DNA from: Pelargonium cotyledonis
Taxonomy: Eukaryota > Streptophyta > Magnoliopsida > Geraniales > Geraniaceae
Assembly (NCBI GenBank): GCA_036897625.1
Contig: JAYMTA010000010.1
Span: forward strand, 1-64,000
DNA length: 64,000 nt
Direction: 5' to 3'
The notes beneath the pieces are model-generated. The model had not been told where the DNA came from. It saw nothing but the letters and a program-made list of their open reading frames with translations, and made no database searches. This document shows positions 52,063 to 61,449 of this stretch, one piece after another. Numbering within the stretch: the stretch's first letter is position 1; every line of letters starts with the position of its first letter. The position numbers and the translations under genes were made by a program.

Positions 52063-52333
52063 ACCCTAGCAAAACCCGTTTCATTAATAAAGACTTTTCT
52101 AATTTTTGTAAGAGCCTCGTCAACTTTTACAGAACGGCAAAATGCCCCATTCCGAGATCTGAAGTAAGTCCCTTATTATTTAATATAGAAATGTTTTTGT
52201 CTTTTTCAGTCTAGTTGCTTTAGATGCCTTCTTATAGGGAAAACTCTTATAGTACTTCAGGTTCATGTACAAGGATTTGGAGACGTTAAGTGTCGGTTTT
52301 TTACACTGTCTTTTAAATTCATATATTCCTGCC

Positions 52334-52347
52334 AGTCTCTAGTCTCT
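52334..52347. repeat. Tandem duplication, 7-bp unit
   Basis: AGTCTCT occurs twice, exact. Confidence 0.7.
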
Positions 52348-54832
52348 CAATTCGAGGTTCCTCTTAGGGCTTGTTATATCTTTACTTGAAAACCTCTCTA
52401 TTTCTTTCTACATTACTATATTCTCACATAGCAAATAATAGGGATCCCCTACACCGGATTTCTTATTAACTTAGTATCTTATTTTCGTCCTTTTATATAA
52501 CCCTCTTGAAAAGCGCGTCCTTCAAGGAACTTTAGTAAAGTCAAATTAAGGTTCTATCTTCAGGAGTATAACCCAGCTAAAGGAGCCTCACTCATGGACT
52601 CTAAAATATTTAGGGCCCCTATTATTTTGAAATACATCCTATATTAATTTACCAGAATCCCGTTAGTCTGGGCTATGTCTTCCATTTTTTTCTAGAATGT
52701 TAGGTTAAAAGGCCCTCTTGCTCATAGAGTTTACACCGCTTAGTTATAAGATACTTTGACTCTATATCCTGACAAATACGAAGGGGCTTAAAGCTATACT
52801 TAAAGGAGTATCTCCTCCTATTTTGTCGTTTAGTACTGAATTACGGAAACCTTAGGGCCTAGTTTAGTAAAGAAGATTCCTAAATTATAGACTCCCGGCT
52901 AGATTTCTTTACACCATTTTGATATAACTTTCCCGCCTTTAGCAGGTTCAACCTTATCTATCTCCTGTTACTCAAAAGGTAGAGCTCAATACTTCTGTTC
53001 AGAGTAATAAGTCTAGACCCAACCTTACATTCGCAAGACCTGCCTATTACTTATAAAATAGGATGCCCTCTATAGACTTATTCTAGGAATCCCAATATCG
53101 GAAATATACTTGGATATGGACCTTACAAAGCCAAATACCTAAAGTACCCAGGCTTTTTAGGCCAAAGTCCCCGCATTTATAACTCTATTTATTTGACTTT
53201 ATTGATGCTGAAAATTCTATTGCTATAAAATAAAGAACTGAAAGAGTAAAAAACCGCGGTATACTTTTAATTGAAAACGCTCATAACGGCCCTTTTAAAT
53301 GCGTTTTAAGCCAGGTTACTTGATGTATGATGCCCCCCCTTTAGATATTTACGAGGGTTTTTGTATACTCATTTTATTTACTTAAAAAAGTCAAAGGGTT
53401 TTTAAACAAACAAGTACGACACTTCCTTCATCTCAATTAGGAAAAGAGTTCCCTTTGCTTTACAGAGTATACTATTCCTAAAAGTTTATTACTAAAGATC
53501 TAACTTTATCCCAGTTTGCTGAATACATAATACTTGTCATAATTTGTTCTTTCTAGATATGCCTCGACAATAGAAGAGTTTAAATAAGTAATTAAGTAAG
53601 TATATTCGAGAATTTCTCGTTTTGCTCTATACTTTTAGCTTGAAGAACTATTACTTCTTTGTGTTTGAAAGAAAATAGAATCTCTTATTCTTAATTATTA
53701 GACAAAAAAAAGGTATTCCCAAATAAATAGAAATCTCTTTTAAGTTTCTCCTCTTTAGCAGAAGCCCCAGTAAATGTATAAATAATAAAACCTTAAACTT
53801 TTATGTTCCAGACTAGGCTCTGTTCAGTAACTTGCTTATAACATAGAATCTCATTTCAATTTTTGGGCTGAATTAAAAGTAATATATCTTCTCAATTCAA
53901 GAAGTCCGAGTCCACTCGCTCCGTGAAATTAGAGAACCTGAGCAGTGATAATTAAGATTGTAGAATGGAGGATTTTCTTGATATACAAAGGAACAGCAAG
54001 GAATCGGAATGTGGGATTTGTAAGTTAAAGTTGACTATTCAATTACAAAAAGGAACCCTATACTAAGCGCACACTATGTACACAAAGAGTATCTATCTAT
54101 TATACTTGAACAAATTTTATTATCCTAATGGAGTACGTTTTTCTAAAGGAGAGATTGCGCCCTCTCTCGAAAAAGCCCCTGGAATAAAAATTCCGGCATA
54201 CTATTAAAGCTAAAGACTATCAAATGGGCGGGACAACAAAAATAGAAAAGGGGCTATCTTACAATTTAGGTAGTTTTTAGGTTTTGAGCAAAAAGGTTGC
54301 TTGAGATATACAGCAATTTCCCCAGCCAAGAATCCAGAGTAATCCTTATTCCTATTTCAAAAGATTTCTAGGACTATGATCATAATAATATGTGACCAAA
54401 GCGAGAGCCTCTTATAATAGATAGGATTCTATAGCTTCTATACTTTTTTTTAGTTAAGCTTTAAAAATTAGCTCTCAATTAGATTAGGACAGAAGTCTTT
54501 CGGTTCGATGGATGGGTATTCCAGGGTTGCATCTTTTGTTTATTAACAAATAGTAATTTAAAATTTAATAAGTACTTAAAGGAGCTCATATTATTCGGGG
54601 TTGTCTAATATTCCTTATTAACAGATTAGTTCCCGATATCTTGAGAATTGTGAAATTGCTAGTTGAAGAATAATAGAAATAGTAAAAGCAGGAAAGCCCT
54701 AACCTTATCTGAATAGGTATTATTAGTTAACAAAAGGGAAAGCTTGGTAAACCCTAACTTAAAGTAAAGGAATCTCGCGTACAACAAAGGATTCAGAAAC
54801 AGATGCTAAGAAAATCCTATTAATTACAAAAA

Positions 54833-54886
54833 AGCTGCGTTTCCTAGTTGGTAAGACAGCCCTTATAAGGACGGGTCTAGCTGTTA
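54833..54886 (+). pseudogene. tRNA relic, Ile(UAU)-like anticodon arm
   Basis: CCTAGTTGGTAAGACAG resembles a D arm. CC-CTTATAA-GG is an anticodon loop with TAT. ACGGGTCTAG follows where the variable region should be. The T arm and acceptor are missing and the D stem does not close. Confidence 0.35.
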
Positions 54887-55259
54887 ATAAAAATATACAG
54901 GTAGAGAGTAACAAACAGGGTAAGGCATTAAGTTAAGAAATCAATAGAGATTCTGTGTCTATAGGTATGTATGTACTATCTAGAAGACTTCCATTACCTT
55001 TCCTCCGATACGCTGCAGTCAGGAGGAATAATGTATAAATGACTTACTAGGTTTCACTCCTTCTATAGTAATAACAAATAAGAAAGAGGCGCGAAGCCCT
55101 TAGACTAATACAACTCCTATATTATCTATTCCAATTAAAACTCTTTTCTATTACTATTTATTAAGAATATACATACATAAGTAACTGAATAACTATTTAA
55201 TACGTATATTTTATTTCCTTAGCTCCCTTAGCTTACAAGAACAATAAGAGGATAACTAG

Positions 55260-55418
55260 ATTTTTGCAGTAAGGACAGGCAAGGAAATACAAAGAGTGGG
55301 AAAGAAGACTAATACAATAACCTCATTTTCTACGTTCCGGTCGAAAAAGAGTAAGCATATCCTATACAAGTACCCAAAAATGTCAGTAACTACAGAGTAC
55401 AAGAGGGTCTTATCCTAA
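55260..55418 (+). pseudogene. Best H3-like open frame of the window
   Basis: This frame has 52 open codons between a TAG and a TAA. It begins AVRTGKEIQ and ends RSKKSKHILYKYPKMSVTTE then YKR. The second half can be laid against H3 residues 36-53, KKPHRYRPGTVALREIRR, as KK, H, Y-basic, P, V, E, basic-R in order with small insertions. The start resembles H3 MARTKQ. There is no in-frame ATG at the right place and no core domain, so it is not a gene. It contains the third copy of the dispersed AGTAACTACA motif, which falls where H3 encodes TVALRE. Confidence 0.25.
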
Positions 55419-55430
55419 GACAATCGCAAG
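55385..55430 (+). repeat. Dispersed motif copy 3
   Basis: AGTAACTACAGAGTACAAG followed by TCCTAAGACAATCGCAAG. It is closest to copy 1. All three copies are on the plus strand and in or beside A/G-rich islands. A possible fourth, more diverged copy starts near 4863 (CCAGAACTATCTAATAAG). Confidence 0.45.
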
Positions 55431-55615
55431 GTACTTTACAAAAATATTGGAGAGTTGGGGTTAGGGAACAAAGCTGCAAGCAAAGGCGCTTAAAGTAAGC
55501 TATCCAACAAAAGGCAAAAAGTACAGGTAAGCTTTTCTTTATTTCAGTCGAGACAGAAAAATGTTTATAAAGTTTTTAAAAAACCAAAAGGTCATAAGAG
55601 GAAAGTTAGTAAGTG

Positions 55616-55679
55616 TCGACTTGAACCCTTGACCCAAGTATTACAAGTTCTTTCCTCTACCAAATTAGCTAGCCCTCCT
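55616..55679 (-). pseudogene. trnT(UGU)-like tRNA relic
   Basis: On the minus strand this has the tRNA layout in order: a 5' acceptor-like GGAGGGC, TA, a D arm with TTGGTAGAGG, an anticodon stem of four pairs and one mismatch around CTTGTAA (anticodon TGT), a GGGTC variable region and TTCAAGT of a T loop. The T stem and the 3' acceptor do not pair, so the fold fails at its 3' side. The anticodon points to threonine, a tRNA many plant mitochondria have lost. It sits just after an A/G-rich island at 55.1-55.6 kb. Confidence 0.5.
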
Positions 55680-56947
55680 AAGAAGAACCCTAATATAAAG
55701 TGTATATTTTAATAGAGCTATGTCCAGTAAGAAATTAAATTAAGGGTTAGCACATAGGCCTGGAAAACTCTCTTTATCTTAAACTTCATACCTATTGTAA
55801 AAACAAAGTAAGTAGCTCTGCAACGAGCAGCTAAAGGTTGAGGAAGCTTTTTAGTAAGATGCTAAAACAAAAACCTTGATTAAAAGATTTTGGAGTAGTA
55901 GAAGCAATCTTTTGGCACGACGCCTTTTACCTTAAAAAAGAGATGACTCAAGCTTTTCCTCGAGAGTTATAAGTACATAGTAATTCGGCTAGTCTTTTAA
56001 TCCAGAGGTTCCTGATATCTCAGAATTTGTGGCTTTTAGGAGTCCTTTGCAGTATCTATGCTTAAAATTTCTAACTTAGCGCGTTTAGGTTTTTTTTACC
56101 TTACCTAATATAGTTGTGCTTAGAGAATACTGCGGAGGGTTTTAATTATTTACTTATCGTTTAGAAGTATGTAAAAAAGCAGGAAATTAGTATCCCCTTG
56201 GGCCGATTTTAGCTATGACATGGATAATTCTGGGGTTTTGAGTTTATGCTCATAGTCCTGTGGAATTGGTATATCCCAGGTATAGAGATAGAGTAGTCTA
56301 AGATTCTGAACTGGGTTTTATAGGAGATAAAGTGCTGGTCTGGGCTTATTTTATTGTGTTTATGAGAGGGATCCTTTACTTTTCGTTTGAACACCGTTAT
56401 AAAAACGACCCTATGCAATTAATTGTGAAGAAAGCTTAGATAAATAAATAAAAAGTCCTTCTTTGAGGTTGAAAAATATCCTAAAAAATCGAAACCCAGC
56501 TGCCTATACGTGTGCTTTAAACTTCTTTTCTGATTTGAGCTAAAAACCATATAAAAAGGTAAAAGGCATTAGATCCCACTTTTCTATTCAAGAGATAGCT
56601 GTTTATCCTAAAATTATACAAATTAAAGTCCGTATTTATTCATTATAAAGTTTTCGTCTTAGTAATTAGCTCTTAGAAAGGGGGCATACTTTGCGCCACT
56701 AACGGGGTCTCCTAGCTCTTGCTTACACTACCTGGAATTCCTAGTTAAACTAGCAAAAGGGAAATACTTACTTTATATTGTATAGGGAAAAACTCCTTAA
56801 TGATATACTTTTCAACAAAGGCTAACAAAAAGGAATCTAAATTAATACAACAAGGGCTAAAGCACTATTAAGCAAGAAAATTTTATCATTAGTTTAGCTA
56901 CTCTTTAAGGTCTAGTTGAGGCTTATAGAATCAAATATTAAGACTTC

Positions 56948-56966
56948 CCTTATTTGATATTTAAGA
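56948..56966 (+). repeat. 19-bp dispersed direct repeat, copy B
   Basis: Exact copy of 30816-30834, 26 kb away on the same strand. Confidence 0.6.
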
Positions 56967-57100
56967 CTCATCTTTTTACTGATTTTTTTTTATTAAATGC
57001 ATGACCCTCTTTTCGCTGCGCTACAGTTAGCTCTTCTGTATTTAATCCTTCCGCAACTAGAGGAATATCCTCTTATTAGAACACCTATACTATATTATAT

Positions 57101-57120
57101 AACTAATAATAACTAATAAA
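57101..57120. repeat. Tandem duplication, 10-bp unit
   Basis: AACTAATAAT followed by AACTAATAAA, one mismatch. Confidence 0.7.
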
Positions 57121-59555
57121 AAAGAGTATCCCGTATTTAGCTCTGGCTAGTGTTCTATATCTGCTATAAGATTTTTAAAATGTTCTGCTCTATAACCCAC
57201 GTACTTTGTATCAGCTCTATTTTATGACATAATTAAGTTAAGTGCTTTTAGTAAAGCTGCACTAATGACAACGCCTTCATTTAGATTAGAACAATCCGCG
57301 TATACTATATCTGAGTATTTAGGTCTTCTCATAATCGGGAGTTTTCCACAGAAACTCGGTGGGCAAAATCCAGACTCAGCGACGCGATATACTATTTATA
57401 GTTTTATGTCTTAATTTAGTTTAACTCCACCTTTTTGTATTGTAGAGTATTAGGAAGGGCCCAGTCAAGGGTTCACAGCGGAATGCAAATTACTTTAAAA
57501 AGTCCCAGAAAAAAGATTTAGTAGTAAATACGCGGGGGCAGTATCAAGTCAAAGGAGTCTTTAACTTCCTTGCAACAAAAGGTTTTTTTACTAATTCGGG
57601 ATTACAGAAGTCTAAAATATTCAGCGGACCAAAAAAGAGTCAGTAATTCACTTAATCTTTATACATTTATTAGAGTTTCCTTATTTAAAAGGTATCCGCT
57701 TAGTACTAGCAAGTCGGTATAAGTATCTTGAGTGTATTTGAAATTGAATTCCTTTCCTGTTGTATTTTTTTTTCAAGGAATCCTTTGTATTATTACTTTA
57801 CTACTGCTACTGCTTAAATCGCTCTTGCTAATAGTAATTTTAGGTAGACCCTTTCTAAAAGGTAACGTCTCCTAATAACCTAATTAACAAAGTAAAGAAA
57901 ATCTCTTTTACATTTACAAGTACCCCCCTGTTCCCTAGAGCCCTGCATAAAACTTTAATTTTTAAGCTAGATTCCGAAGGGTTTCCAACAAGCACTTATT
58001 GAAGGACAAGTCATCCTTTCCGTAACGTATTGATTGATAAGAGCTCTTGAGAAGTGTATCCCTTTTTGAGAATTTAAGGAGTAAAAAAACTTATTAAAGA
58101 AGAGATAAAAAACCACATATATAATTTATATAATAGTGCGTTATAGCGCAGGAAAGGGCTTTACAATAGGTTTTTTCTAAAATCGCGAAGTCCTGTGGCC
58201 AAGATTTCTCTTTTTGGTTATAGTTTCTTTTCCCGGACCCCGACACAGGTAGATTTTAATTTGAGTAGAACCCTTAATATTCATTAAGAGTTACTAATAT
58301 TGAACTTTTAAACATTTCTTAGCTAGCTCTAATAGATACATTATTATAGCGAGCAAGCAACCTATAAAGGGGTCCCTATTACTTAGATATCAGGATACCT
58401 TTGACTATGCTCGTTCATGCTGTTAACAATTGGTATTTGTAATATAAAATTCAAGATTCTATATTACAAGGATTCGTATTACTTTTGCTATGTATAATAT
58501 ACAAAACAAGTAGGGATTTTCAAGCAAGGAAGCGGGGAAAGTCAAATCGAAGTCATTTTTTACGGTTAGGATAATTACAATTCTAGTATAGAGAAGTGAA
58601 GCCTGTTTTCTTATTAGCCAGTTTAAGATAGAGGAAGTGTCCTAAGGAATTGTTAATTTTGAAAGGGGTTTCTTACTCTCAATGAGTAGGGGAAACTCTA
58701 AGTAATAAAGTAAGTAGTTTTTAACTAACATATACTAAAGGGACACACCTAAAATAGGGAAATTCCTAATTGAGTTTTGTATTTAGTAAGTTCTAGTAAA
58801 TAAACTAGAATTTTTCTTTCTCACAGGTCTAACTAATAATAGTCAGGGTGGGTTACCTATCAAATTCTAAAAAGCATTCTCTAATTAGGCTTACTTCTTC
58901 GCTTTATAGTTCAAGACCCAAATAGCTATGAAAAAGCAAGTAATAAGTAAAAACACGTGAAATGCTGACTCAGAAAGTCCTTGATATTGTTCGATTGAAT
59001 CTATACTTGTTATCCCTAGCCTGGAAGCTATTTGTCTTTAAAGAGAAAAAAAGTAACAGTCCTCTTATTTGTGCTCTACTCTGTTTCAAGTCTCCGATTC
59101 GGGATAATAGAGACGTTTGGGAGTAAAAGAAGTAGGGCTAAGGAAAGTCCTTGTTTTCCAGTTTTTTAGTCTTAAGAAAATAGGCTAGAATAACTTGAGG
59201 AATACGAATACTAAATTAATTGTTCCTAATAAGATAGTTAATACAACGACAGCTGCAGGGAACTAGAGTAATATACTTAAGGAGTTCCTTTCCTGTACCT
59301 GTAGCTAAGTAAGTAATCTAAAACCCTAGAAATCTCCCATTAAGAGTTTTATATTCGCAGTTAAAGACAGGAAATGAAAAAAAGTATAGTAGATTACGAA
59401 CCTAGAGTTAACTAGTTAGAAAAAGCAAGGAAAGGCGGTTATACTCTAATACAAATTTGTTTTACAAGATAAAGGGGTTTATAAAAAAGGGGCACAAAAT
59501 TGCCGGGGAAGCTTTGGGTTACTTATTTAAGTTATAAGCGCAGCGAAATTCTGGG

Positions 59556-59622
59556 TATTCTGAGGGACTTGAACCCACGGGATTCCTCTGAAGACTGTCC
59601 TGCTCTACCACTGAAATAATTC
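59556..59622 (-). pseudogene. tRNA relic, family uncertain
   Basis: On the minus strand, TTCAGTGGTAGAGCAGG is a D arm. CTTCAGA may be the anticodon loop and CCCGTGGGTTCAAGTCCCTC is a T arm with four of five stem pairs. The two acceptor strands do not pair. It is the first of a run of tRNA-like blocks that continues to 61.45 kb. Confidence 0.45.
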
Positions 59623-60149
59623 TAAAACAGACAAAAAAGAATTTAAGTTAAGTTCATTTGGAAGGAAGTTCCTTGAAAATTCACTTAATTAGGAGGCCCG
59701 TATATAGAGATAGGAAGAGTGCAGAATAAAAGGGGCAGCTTGTAAAATAGGTATTAATATAAATTTGCAGCCCTCCTTACTTATATAAGCAACTATGGAT
59801 ACTTATTAAAAAGGAGCGCTACTAAAAGAGTTTCAGTAAGTTATCCTTGTATTGGGCTTAGATTTTCTTATTAATGAGCTCTTACTTATGAATGCCTTTT
59901 TGTTTTCTCAAACTAGTATTATATTAAATCCGCAATTCGAGGAATAGTAGAACCCTTATAAAGCAATTCTGCTCGTTCTATTGGATGGGTGGTTTATCCT
60001 GCTAAGTTACACAGAATTTCAAGGAGCTCCGTCAAGCTTTTTATAACTTATGGCGAATATTTGGTTCTGATTGCTTAGTAGTTTATAGGCAAATAAGTAA
60101 TATAAAGTTTAACACGAGATTCCTTAAGCTTCTTTAGTTTTATATACCA

Positions 60150-60219
60150 GGTTTCGGTTTGAACCTACAACAAGCCCTTAAATAACTGAATGTTCAACCG
60201 CAGCTGAGTTTGAATCAGC
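60150..60219 (-). pseudogene. Two T-arm-bearing tRNA fragments in tandem
   Basis: On the minus strand, 60203-60219 forms a canonical T arm: GCTGA, loop TTCAAAC, TCAGC, five pairs with a seven-base loop. Directly downstream comes TGCGGTTGAACATTC, a TTATTTAA segment and TTGTAGGTTCAAACC, a second T-arm-like element ending near 60150. The second part has the spacing of an anticodon arm plus T arm but no readable anticodon. The families are not certain; the TTGTAGGTTC segment occurs in trnI(CAU) and trnY of plants. Confidence 0.35.
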
Positions 60220-60468
60220 GAGCTGCTAGGGTAAGTTAAAGATCTCCGTTCACAGGAATTCGTAGAACTATCAAGGGTATCTTTATTTAAGATAAAAAAG
60301 CACGATAGATATGTTTTAACGAATAGATTTTATATAAAAGGACTCCTTGAGCAAGTTTAAAGTGAGATCCCTTGGCTTTACTAGTAAATTTACCAACTCT
60401 TTATGAACCTTTTGATTATTTTCATAACAAAACTCTCAAAGAACTTTACTATAGAGAGCTTGTTTTGT

Positions 60469-60545
60469 AGGTGTATAGCTCAGTTGGTAGAACATTGGAC
60501 TTTTAACTTACTGGCCGTGGGTTCAAGCCGGGATTCCTAGGTATA
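60469..60545 (+). pseudogene. trnK(UUU)-like degenerate tRNA
   Basis: GGTGTATAGCTCAGTTGGTAG matches the 5' half of plant mitochondrial trnK, and the anticodon loop CTTTTAA carries TTT at 60502-60504. The D stem has one mismatch (GCTC with GAAC). The anticodon stem keeps only one Watson-Crick and two G-T pairs. The T stem does not form around TTCAAGC, and the 3' TATAC that should pair with GTGTA is displaced by several inserted bases. This is the best preserved of the non-functional tRNAs, and editing or a divergent fold cannot be ruled out. It lies in the 59.5-61.5 kb tRNA-relic field. Confidence 0.55.
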
Positions 60546-61145
60546 CGCTAATTATAACATTTAGTAGTAAGGAAGCCTATTTGTCATTCCAGAGCCTATT
60601 AGAACCAGAACCCCTAGGCCCAAAGCAGATTGACTTTGGTCGATAGGAAAAAGAAAGCTTTATAAGAACAGGGTGCGGATACACAGTTACTTTAATCCGG
60701 TATCTCCCCTCGTGAGTTTGAACATCACGGCTGCCTAATGTATACCCCTCTATTTATTACCAGAATTCCCTAACGTGCCTGATAAAACTTTGAAAAGGAA
60801 ATATCATCACAGATATTTTATACTGGGTTATAAGCAAGATACTCAAGCCAACCTAGAATAGCGCTCTCTTGTTCTCAATACGAGTAGAATCAACCATTAC
60901 CCTAGGATCCTACTACCTATACTAGACCTTAAAACTGCGAATAGTTTGAACTTATATAAGGACCTTTACGTTCAGCCAGGTAGATCTAGTAGAATTGAAT
61001 AAATATCCGGCGGTAATAGGATTGAATGTCTAAAAAATTCTACCTTAACTGCGCCAGACGGGGCTCCTTTAGTCTTCAACCACAAAAATATATTCAATTT
61101 TCTTTTTATAGTTCTTTCTCAGGGTTGTATAGAAATTGTCAAAAC

Positions 61146-61192
61146 TGCATGGATCCCCGAGAACACGATCACTACTTTACCACTTAGAGCTT
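61146..61192 (-). pseudogene. tRNA D-arm relic, possibly trnG(UCC) exon 1-like
   Basis: On the minus strand, CTAAGTGGTAAAGTAGTGAT followed by CGTGTTCTC resembles, from memory, the first exon and intron junction of plastid trnG(UCC) (TTTAGTGGTAAAAGTGTGAT, CGTTCT). No second exon or group II intron core is seen nearby. The match is short, so any GTGGTAAA-type D arm remains possible. Confidence 0.3.
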
Positions 61193-61307
61193 ATTAGTCA
61201 AAAGTTTGAGTACGAAACCTAGTAAAAGCTGGGTAAGCCGAGTAAGGAAAACAAAGAAAGTCAACAATCAAGCAAGAAAGACTCCTGATAACGAGAATGA
61301 CTGGAAC

Positions 61308-61333
61308 TAGAGTCATAAAATAGAGTCATAAAC
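61308..61333. repeat. Tandem duplication, 13-bp unit
   Basis: TAGAGTCATAAAA occurs twice, with only the last base of the second unit changed. It lies between two tRNA relics (61146 and 61396). Confidence 0.8.
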
Positions 61334-61395
61334 AAGTAGCTAAATCTAGTCTTTATATACGCGATTAAAAAGACATTCCTCAACTCTTGCACTTG

Positions 61396-61449
61396 CTCGA
61401 GTGTTCCTAGTCGAAACCGGTGCTATACCAACCGCGCTATACTGATATA
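61396..61449 (-). pseudogene. tRNA relic with good D arm
   Basis: The minus strand reads ATATCAGTA, then TAGCGCGGTTGGTATAGCA, a D arm like that of trnP/trnM-type tRNAs. CCGG-TTTCGAC follows as a possible anticodon stem and loop. The 3' anticodon stem, T arm and acceptor are not preserved. Confidence 0.4.

Larger units (their letters stand above)
41521..54832. other. Longest gene-poor stretch
   Basis: It holds the 22-bp palindrome at 41849, the tRNA relic at 52008 and small tandem repeats. A minus-strand tRNA 3'-end-like string lies at about 44078-44106 (CGGTTCAAATC then TATACCC, as in trnK). No other structure is seen. Open frames of 64 and 72 codons are not recognisable. Confidence 0.5.
54887..55615. 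other. A/G-rich island with H3-like frame
   Basis: The texture changes near 55090 to ACTAATA and AAGAAG runs like those at 4.9 and 15.3 kb. It includes the 55260-55418 frame and motif copy 3 and ends at the Thr-like tRNA relic. Confidence 0.4.
55680..59555. other. Gene-free spacer
   Basis: Only the second copy of the 19-bp repeat (56948) and a 10-bp tandem duplication (57101) are notable. A 69-codon minus-strand frame at 56209-56418 is unrecognised. Confidence 0.5.

Noticed and set aside
55593-55601. CATAAGAGG, one base off the CRTAAGAGA promoter core
   Set aside because: It has no gene downstream on the plus strand, and single-mismatch hits are expected by chance.
60670-60736. Hairpin GTGA...TCAC around TTTGAACA, T-arm-like
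   Set aside because: The loop is nine bases in either reading and no other tRNA element lies at the right distance.
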